In this document: piece after piece, positions 56,865-64,000 of the stretch
Layout: each line of letters begins with the position of its first letter
Position numbering within the stretch: position 1 is the stretch's first letter
NCBI GenBank assembly: GCA_026120185.1
Contig: JANUWF010002014.1
Coordinates: 372,001-436,000 of the forward strand
Direction of reading: 5' to 3'
Source of the DNA: Voacanga thouarsii
Lineage: Eukaryota; Streptophyta; Magnoliopsida; Gentianales; Apocynaceae
DNA length: 64,000 bases
Notes under the pieces: generated by a model
Told to the model about the DNA's origin: nothing
Seen by the model: only the letters and a program-made list of their open reading frames with translations
Databases searched by the model: none
Made by a program: the position numbers and the translations under genes

Positions 56865-57651
56865 AACGTCCATTATTGCGATAGAAAATTGTACTAACAC
56901 CTTTCTCAATAATATCTACCATCTTTTGATAAGTAGTCCGATAATCCATAACTTACAATATATACTAATTTATATCGAGGTGCCACCCAAAAGTATACAT
57001 ACTTAGTCACATTTCCTAAGGCTCTAGTTTATTTAGATAATCTCAGAAGAGATATCAGGGTGATATCTTCACAAAGTGAAGCATAGAAACTCTATTGCAT
57101 AAGTTTGTCTTAATTAACTAGAGTTATACACCCAATGTACAAGATTATTGGCCTTACGATAAGACCTCTCCCCTTATACATCAAAGTGTACATGTCCAGC
57201 TTCACCAACCCACTAACTTATACTTAAGTTCTAAGGTTCTCGTCTACGCAGTAGTAATGATAAACTAATATTTATAGTACTTTTATAAAGATTATTATCG
57301 CATGGTCTAATTCTACGTATTGTAATACTCTTTCACTACTGGCGAGAGAGGACTACTCACTTGTTAGAGGTATTCTCCATTTAAAACCCATAGTGTAATG
57401 ATCTATACCTTGGTAAAGCACCCACCTTTATTAATTGATCAAGAGGAATTTTTTTTTTTATTTTATGTATTAGTAGTACATAGTCTACACTTTACTATGA
57501 AAACATGACCCAATCACATAGATTACTTACTAACATACTTAGATCGTTAATATACAAATATGTGTAAACAAATAACTATTAATGAATGAAGTATTTTATT
57601 AATTTCAAAAATACAGAGATACATAGTACATTTTGGGTATATATTCCAGCA
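56865..57651 (-). mobile_element. Copia B 5' LTR, outer part
   Basis: Continues the LTR cut at 37569 and ends TATATTCCAGCA, so on the minus strand the LTR starts TGCTGGAATATATACCC, like the TGTTGGAATATATACCC start of copia D. It aligns with copia A's LTR 14540-15268. Confidence 0.83.
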
Positions 57652-58325
57652 ACTAGGAGTTGAAGGTGCAAGAGGATTGTCATAGGTAACAATGGATTGT
57701 ATATGTCGCTACGAAATCCTCCTGGAACTTATGCTAGCGCTCTAGGCTCTGTAAGTGCTTAGTTTGTCTTTGCTGTACTTACTGGATCTCTCCGATCTAC
57801 CTATCGTACTCGTCAGAGCACCTTGCAATCTCTGTATATTGTTCTATGATAAAGGTGCGAAGTTAATCAAATGACTATCTCTGCTCACTCTATATCTCAT
57901 GTAGCTATGTAATATCTGCTCTAAAAGCAGTTTGTTATGTCTCTATGCATCCCACTATAGCTCTTATGTCTTCCTGGAAGTCTTCTGCAGCTACTGGCCA
58001 GTCTCTGTGAGGTCTAGGCTCTAGAGGCAGCATTATGGTAGGAGGCTCCGTTGGTGGTTGCTGCTTGCCCTCCATTAGCTCTTGTGCTGGCAGTGGTGAC
58101 AGTGGTGGTTGTGCCTCATTAGCTCCTTGTCTCTGGTTTCTCAGAGTCAACCACCTATCTGCTCTCCTATCATATAGAAACCTACAATTAATCATGGTTT
58201 CGTCAGAGACTACATCTACAAAGATGGTGACTAGTATCTCTCCCTCAGTAGGTACACAAAAATATTGGAGGATACAAGTAATCAGAGAGAGAAAATGATG
58301 GTTCTAAAGGTGTTATGAAATACTA
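57652..58325 (-). pseudogene. Athila/Tat-like gag, C-terminal part
   Basis: The minus strand at 58325 downward reads GEILVTIFVDVVSDETMINC and DRRADRWLTLRNQRQGANE (open 58195-57935), then a proline-rich stretch. A likely coiled-coil stretch with stops follows (IEQYTEIARCSDEYDR, VQQRQTKHLQSLER, HKFQEDFVAT). The arrangement resembles the C-terminal gag of Athila/Tat Ty3 elements, but I recognise it only loosely. It continues on the other side of the LTR insertion at 58326. Confidence 0.55.
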
Positions 58326-59781
58326 TGATAGGGCCTAAATTAGTCATATTTTTCCAAGTTATTTAAGGCTCTTTTGTGATATATTCTGTTCAATAACTAG
58401 TCATATTCCTTCATATTTGAGATTTTACTCTTGAAAAGGTAGTTTGTGCATTATTTCAAATTTTAGGGGTAAAATAAAGCAAAAACGTTGCAAAACAGAA
58501 TAGAGGCGGCGCTGGACAGGGTAGAGAAAGAGGCACCGACCATGAGCTATTGACACAAACTTCGAGGCAACAAAAAATTGTGAAATAGGACCAGAACAGA
58601 ACCAAACCGGCATTGGCTCCAGTAGCCAAGGTGGCACCAGTTGCACTCTCGACAACGTTGTGTGGAAATCAAGAAAAAATCGGCGAACGATTGAAGAAAT
58701 AGAACACAACCGGCACTGGCTCCAAAAACAAAGATGACACCGGCTGTGCCCTGAGGATAAGACGGGATTTTGATTTTTGCACGCGGTTTTGGATAATCTA
58801 TGGAATTTTAGTATCTTCCTACTTCTACTTGGCCAAGAACCTTACACCAAGGAATTTAGGCACTTTCTAAGCCTATAAATAGATGAAAAACACAAGAGAA
58901 AGAGAGAGAATTCATAGATCATCATAGAAAATTACTCAAATCAAAGGAGGAATTCTTCAATTCAAGGAGGGTTGTGCAAGAAGGTCTTCAAAGGAAGAAG
59001 AAGGAGGCTTGTCTATGAGTGCTTTCTTTTACTTTGTTTTCTTTTTCTTGAACAATGATATGTTAATTGTTTATTGTAATTTGACATTGTTTTAGGTATT
59101 CATGATTTTTAAAGTTATTTTGATCTTTTGACTAATTGATTATTATTCTTGGTATTTAATTACTTGTGCTTATTACGAGATTGATTTGTTTTTTCTTTCC
59201 ATTAACTTGCTTGAAAAAGAGGTTGATTGCCAAGAACAGAGTAATTAAAGGTTAATTAATGTCTGCCAAAATACGGATTCATTGATTAATTTCATGTTTT
59301 AAGTTTGCTAGAATATGGAAATTTAATTAAGAATTGTGTTTAATGCATCTTTTGGGTGAATTAGTTGAGACAGAATATGTGATGCTAATTTGTCTAGAAG
59401 ATAGTGATTTCATGGATTGAAAAAGAAGTGAGTCTATCTTAATCCTTCATGATGCCAAAAGAAAAATCGGTTATGATAATGATTGGGTTCTTTAAGATCA
59501 TGTTTGTCAAAATAATGGTTTGAGTTACATACTTCTTCATCCTTGACATGTATATATTCTTTTATTTTATTTTTTACTTTAATGAGTCGGTTAAACAATG
59601 AGAGAAAATGGATTAATATATACTTGTTCCTTGCGGATTGAGACTCATTTGAACCCTATGCCATGTTAATGATGAGTACGCTTGCTCATATGTGTAATTT
59701 GAGGTTAACATTTTAATTTAAACTTGATTGGGAATGTGCTTATTTTTATATGATTTTTATACCCAAATAAAACACACATCA
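58326..59781 (+). mobile_element. LTR-only insertion (1.5-kb family), copy 2
   Basis: Starts TGATAGGGCCTAAATTAG, ends ACACATCA; target duplication TACTA (58321-58325 and 59782-59786). TATA box at 58874-58881. No internal retroelement sequence remains. Confidence 0.92.
58874..58881 (+). promoter_or_regulatory. TATA box of solo LTR copy 2
   Basis: TATAAATA in AAGCCTATAAATAGATG, same position and context as copy 1. Confidence 0.7.
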
Positions 59782-59786
59782 TACTA

Positions 59787-60510
59787 CATTCTCTCTCAGA
59801 TAAGTGAGAATAATGGGGGTTAAGAGGAGGGGCTTACAGTGTAACATCTTGTAAAGAGTGTATATTTCTATCATTCGAGCCTCATTGAGGCTACTAGTTC
59901 GGGGGACTACATTAAACCCAATAAGATAGATTAGAAATCAGTACTGGGAAGGCATATTAGTAACCCGAAGGATCATAGTCTACCTAGCTCGGGTGTACTA
60001 CACCTAGAACTTCTAGATGTCATCTGTAAAGATCTAATTAGGCTAAAAGGCTACCTTCTTATTGTCCACATCAATCTATACCAAGGGTCTCCCATTTTCT
60101 ACACTAATAATTTGAACTAGTAACCTACTAGTAGGGTGAATAATCACTGCCCTCATTGTGGTAACTATAGTCTCTAGTGTGCTATGACATTTTTTTTTTT
60201 TTTTTTTGAAAAATTGGCATAGAATTCCTCACCAGCGTGAGGTAGTAGATACCAGTCAATCCCATGACAGGAGCTTATACTATTTGTCTAAAAATTGACA
60301 TTAACACCATTTCTCTCTTAAACTCAAGATCTATAATCTTCTCCACAACAACATTATTATGTAGTCAAGTAGTGTACTACTCCTCATAAGAGGCATCTAT
60401 GAAGTGGCTAGGGGGTGCATAGGGTCAGTGATGGAGGTAGGCTACTGTGAGGAAAATGAGGCTTCACCCCTTCTACGCTTAGGGGGAAGCTTAGAAGCTT
60501 CAGGTGGCAT
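59787..60510 (-). pseudogene. Athila/Tat-like gag, N-terminal part
   Basis: The minus strand starts MPPEASKLPPKRRRGEASF at 60510, a basic start. Further on it reads GEEFYANF (about 60235) and a stretch ending SSLNEARMIEIYTLYKMLHC (about 59910-59850), which resembles the conserved F-Y-A-N and S-x-V-x-x-x-R-A-x-L-L-Y-A-I segments of Athila/Tat gag. Stops and shifts are frequent. The gene continues on the far side of the LTR inserted at 58326-59781. Confidence 0.5.
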
Positions 60511-61010
60511 CGTGGCAGAATAGATGTAAAAAAAAAAAAAAAGATACGGACTCCTGCCAAATCAACAACACCAACTCCTCACAATAATCCAACTCCATCC
60601 AGTCCACCACATAGCTATAGCTAAAACAATATCAACTCAACCCCCACCACAAACATAAAACAAAATCTAAAAAATGACAACAAAAGAAATAGAAAACAAA
60701 AGAAATATCAAAGTTAGCTCAATTCAAAATCAAAATCCATAAAGGATACCATTATTGAGTCCATTCCACATTTAAGTTCTTAAAACATAAAAATTCTCCA
60801 ATCCCCACAAATTTGTCCACTTAAGCATAATGCATTTTCATTAGGGATGTAGCCTCGTGTTACTTATCCATCTTCAACAATTCAGCTTCACAATATAAGT
60901 AGATAATAAATCCTAAATACTTACAAAAACTTATTGAAGATTAACATTCAAAATCAAATTCCCATAGCACCCAAAAAAAATAAAATAAAATAAAATAAAC
61001 ACACACAGAC
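60511..61010. other. A/C-rich stretch, probable leader of the gag element
   Basis: No gene is seen. The plus strand is rich in A and C and includes an A run at 60529-60542 and a TAAAA repeat at 60977-60998. Its position before the gag start suggests a 5' leader. Confidence 0.4.
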
Positions 61011-62535
61011 TGATGTGTCCGGACTTGGGTGTAAAAATCATACAAAAACTAAGCACATTCCCAATCAAGATTAAATTAAAATGTTCAACCCAAATCACAC
61101 ATATGAGCAAGCGTACTCATCATTAACCGAGCATAGGGTTCAAACGAGTGTCGAGCCTCAAGGAACAAGTAGACATTAATCCCTTTTCTTTCATTGTTTA
61201 ACCGACTCGATAAAGTGAAAAATAGATAAAAAGAAAATTAAAATAAAGTAAAAATATATACATGTCAAGGATGTAGAATTATGTAACTTAAACCATTGTT
61301 TAAACAAACATGATTTTAAAGTACCAAATCTTTATCATGACTAATTATTCTCTCGGCATCATGGAGGATAATATAGATTCACTTCTTTGTCCAATCCATG
61401 AATCCCTATCTTCTAGGTAACTTAGTATCACATATCCTGTCTTAACCAGTCTTACCCAAAAGATGCATTAACCATAGTCCTTGATTTAATTCCCATTCCT
61501 GGTAAATTATGCATGAAATTAACTAATGAATCCATATCCTGGCAGACATCAATTAACCTTGAGTTACTTTGTCCCTACTCTTAACCCCTTTATCCAAGCA
61601 AGTTAAAAGCTAAAAAATATGAAACTAATGAATTGAAACCACCATCAACCCCTTTGTCCAAGTAAGTTAATGGGAAGACCCAACCAATCAATCTCGTAAT
61701 AAGCACAAGTAATTAATACTAATAATCAATTAATCAAAAGATCAAAGAATTCTAAAAATCATGAATATCTAAAATAATGTCAAATTACAATAAAACAATT
61801 AATACATCATTGTCAAGAAAAAGAAAACAAAGTAAAAGAAAGCACTCATAGATAAGCCTCATTCTTCTTCCTTTAAAGACCTTCTTGTACAACTCTCCTT
61901 GAATTGAAGAATTCCTCCTTTGATTGAGTAATTTTTTATGATAATCAATGAATTCTCCCATTTTCCCTTGTATTTTTCATCTATTTATAAGCTTAGAAAG
62001 TGCCTAAACTCATAGGTACAAAGTTCTTGGCCGAGTAGAAGTTGGAAGATACAAAAACTCCACAGATTTCCAAAAACCGTGTAGAAAAAATCAAGCACCG
62101 CCTTAGCTCCAGGGCACAGCTGGCGCCGCCTTGGCTCTCGCAGCCGGTGCCGGTTGTGTTCTGCTTTTCTACTTGTTCGTCGATTTTTCTTCGAACTTTG
62201 CACAATGTGTTCTAGAATGCAGCTGGTGCCGCCTTGACTCTTGGAGCCGGTGCCGGTTCCATTCCGTTTTGCTCTATTTCACCAATTTTTCTGTCGCTTC
62301 AAAGTTTGTTTCAACAGTGCATGATCGGTGCCGGTTCTAGAGCCATAGCCGATACCACCTCTCCTCTGTTTTGCAACGTTTTTGTTTCGTTTTACCCTAA
62401 AAATCTAAAATAAAGAACAAAATACATTTCCAAGGGTAAAAGCTCAAATATAAAGGAATATGACTAGTTATTGAACAAAATATATCACAAATGAACCTTA
62501 AATAACTAGGAAAAATATGACTAATTTAGCATCTA

Positions 62536-62538
<3 letters not shown>
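61011..62538 (-). mobile_element. LTR-only insertion (1.5-kb family), copy 3, reversed
   Basis: Starts TGATGTGT and ends ATCTATCA on the plus strand, the reverse complement of the family ends. The flanks are CAGAC (61006-61010) and CACAC (62539-62543), one mismatch, compatible with a decayed 5-bp duplication. TATA box at 61982-61989; GC-rich repeats at about 62095-62360. Two overlapping frames at 61985-62205 arise from the GC-rich repeats. Confidence 0.88.
61982..61989 (-). promoter_or_regulatory. TATA box of solo LTR copy 3
   Basis: TATTTATA on the plus strand (TATAAATA on the minus strand), same context as in the other copies. Confidence 0.7.

Positions 62539-62568
<30 letters not shown>
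62537..62568. repeat. CA microsatellite at LTR end
   Basis: Sixteen CA units starting at the last CA of the LTR, so the repeat was probably part of the insertion site or grew from the LTR terminus. Confidence 0.92.
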
Positions 62569-62569
<1 letters not shown>

Positions 62570-64000
62570 TGTGCCTTAAAACTCTACCATACTTCAACCC
62601 CTACAATTTAATTTCAAATAAGCATTCACCACATTCAACAACATAAAGTAGAATTTAATAGCCACCAAAAATAGAGAACAGCTTCACAAAAGCTGTGTCC
62701 ATAGTACTAAAAACTCAACACAATTACGAAATTCCCAAAATCAAACGAGATATAAAATACAATTCAAATTGCATTCCACCTCACTACTCAAGCTTCTAAA
62801 ATGAATTACACATTTTCAACAACCCATGACATGTACATTACCCTTGAAAAACCATCAGTAGACCGTAAACAACATTAAAAAAAGCACATTGATAAACAAA
62901 GCTCACTACCACTAGTTATTCATCAAGCAATCATTTACATCAATGTTATCTAAGCAACAACAATTAAAAATCCCCTTAGATTCCAATAATTTAATTGACA
63001 ATTAAACCATACACATAAGCTAAAATCAAGAGGGGTAAAGAAAGTAGTACCATCAAAGGTTTAGCGCGACGGGGTTTACTGCAAGCTACATAAGGCCTTT
63101 GAAGTACCTCCATCTCTAACAATTGATCAAATCATGTGAAGGGTAGTGGCGAGTGGCAGAGACACGAAAAGGTTGAATTTTTTTTTGTGGGTAACTAGAA
63201 ATATGAAGAGACCGAGAGGTTATAGGACTGTGAAATGAGGAAAAATAATGAGGGAATTAGAAGAAATTGAAGATAGGTAATAGATGGGCTATGACTGGTG
63301 CTAAGGAGGTGGACAAAAAAGCAACGCGAAGAGAGAAAATTGTGTGAAAAAATGAACTGCACAATCTGATTTATCATAAATGTGACCCTAATCGGTGTCA
63401 ATTCATTCTGTAACAGATGCCGGTTAAAGTATAGAATGCTAGTCGATTGCACCCAATGACATTCTTTGTTTCAAATGATATAACTAGCATCAATTTAGTA
63501 TAATAATAGGTGCTAGGTGTTTCTAGTATCTTGATGCTTTAATGTCACTGAATAAAACGACGCATGTTGTTTTCAGTACCTGTACAAAACTAAAAATCTC
63601 TTTGTTCTTTTCTATAATTTTCTACTTTTTTCTTATTTTTTCTCGTACTAAAAATAAACCAACATAAAAATATCAATAAAAACACATCACAATTCAAGCT
63701 AAATCAAACCAACATAAGTAAAGCAACAAGTTCAAATTCAACATTCTAAATTCATAACAACCAAGCCTAAATAAAAAACACACCAAAAGGAATTAAAATT
63801 TTAAATGCAAAAGAAAAGCATAAAGGAAGTTGTTCGTAAGCAGCAAAAGTAACATAAGATAAAGATCAATTCTTTCCATACTCATCACGTGGATTGGCCT
63901 CCGTATTTCCTGAAAGAGTGCCATTTTATCTATCAATCAAAATCATTGCAATATTCCAATTTATCCTTCAATGGTATGGATAGATTCTTCTTGATTGCAC
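62569..64000. other. AT-rich stretch without a recognised gene
   Basis: I see no supported gene. The A/C-rich text to about 63050 resembles 60511-61010 in composition and may be more of the same leader. The frame at 63452-63195 (-) is hydrophobic and low in complexity, and not convincing. CCGGT words at 63390-63425 recall the GC-rich LTR repeats but are too short to call. Confidence 0.4.

Noticed and set aside
61985..62340. Three overlapping frames around the GC-rich part of the reversed LTR
   Set aside because: They come from the LTR repeats and are not open in the other two copies.
63195..63452. An 85-residue hydrophobic minus-strand frame
   Set aside because: It is low in complexity (Ser/Phe/Leu) with no motif and no conserved neighbour. 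I cannot support it as a gene.

Overview
This window looks like a block of pericentromeric or other heterochromatic DNA from a flowering plant, probably a eudicot. It is AT-rich and I find no intact cellular gene in it. Almost every stretch can be assigned to a transposable element: Ty1/copia and Ty3/gypsy LTR retrotransposons, one CACTA (En/Spm) DNA transposon and several LTR-only copies. Coding regions are nearly all broken by stops and frameshifts. Many stops are where CAG, CGA or TGG would be expected, the pattern left by deamination of methylated cytosine. The family names below come from motifs I can read in translation, not from database searches.

Layout, left to right. 1-2654: the 3' part of a very long Ty3 LTR. 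2655-7832: a decayed Ty3/gypsy element (late gag, protease, RT, RNase H, integrase) on the + strand, with an LTR-only insertion (3072-4586, target duplication CAAGG) just before the protease active site. 7833-15449: copia A on the - strand, with a full 5' LTR on the right and a roughly 100-bp stub of 3' LTR on the left. 15955-34544: a CACTA transposon on the + strand. It has a tnp2-like transposase, a second Transposase_24-like gene, subterminal repeats and a right terminal inverted repeat, but its left end was not found. It hosts copia C (19166-27300), which is internally rearranged into alternating orientations, and a 4.3-kb LTR-only copy (27716-32033) of the same family as the LTR at the left edge.

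The right half is a nest of insertions. The start of copia B (-; gag remnant, leader, PBS and 5' LTR, 34545-37569) is split by copia D (+; 37570-56859, duplication TACAT), which is itself split in its 3' LTR by the younger copia E (+; 45615-55328, duplication ACTAT). The rest of copia B's LTR resumes at 56865-57651. Beyond it lies a decayed gag on the - strand (57652-60510) resembling Athila/Tat elements, interrupted by a second LTR-only copy (58326-59781, duplication TACTA). A third copy in reverse orientation lies at 61011-62538.

The elements do not form a pathway; the window is a record of successive insertions. The most unusual parts are the alternating inverted structure in copia C, a small open reading frame conserved in the LTRs of copia D and E, and a GC-rich repeat that appears to be shared between a Ty3-type LTR and the leader and LTR of copia A.
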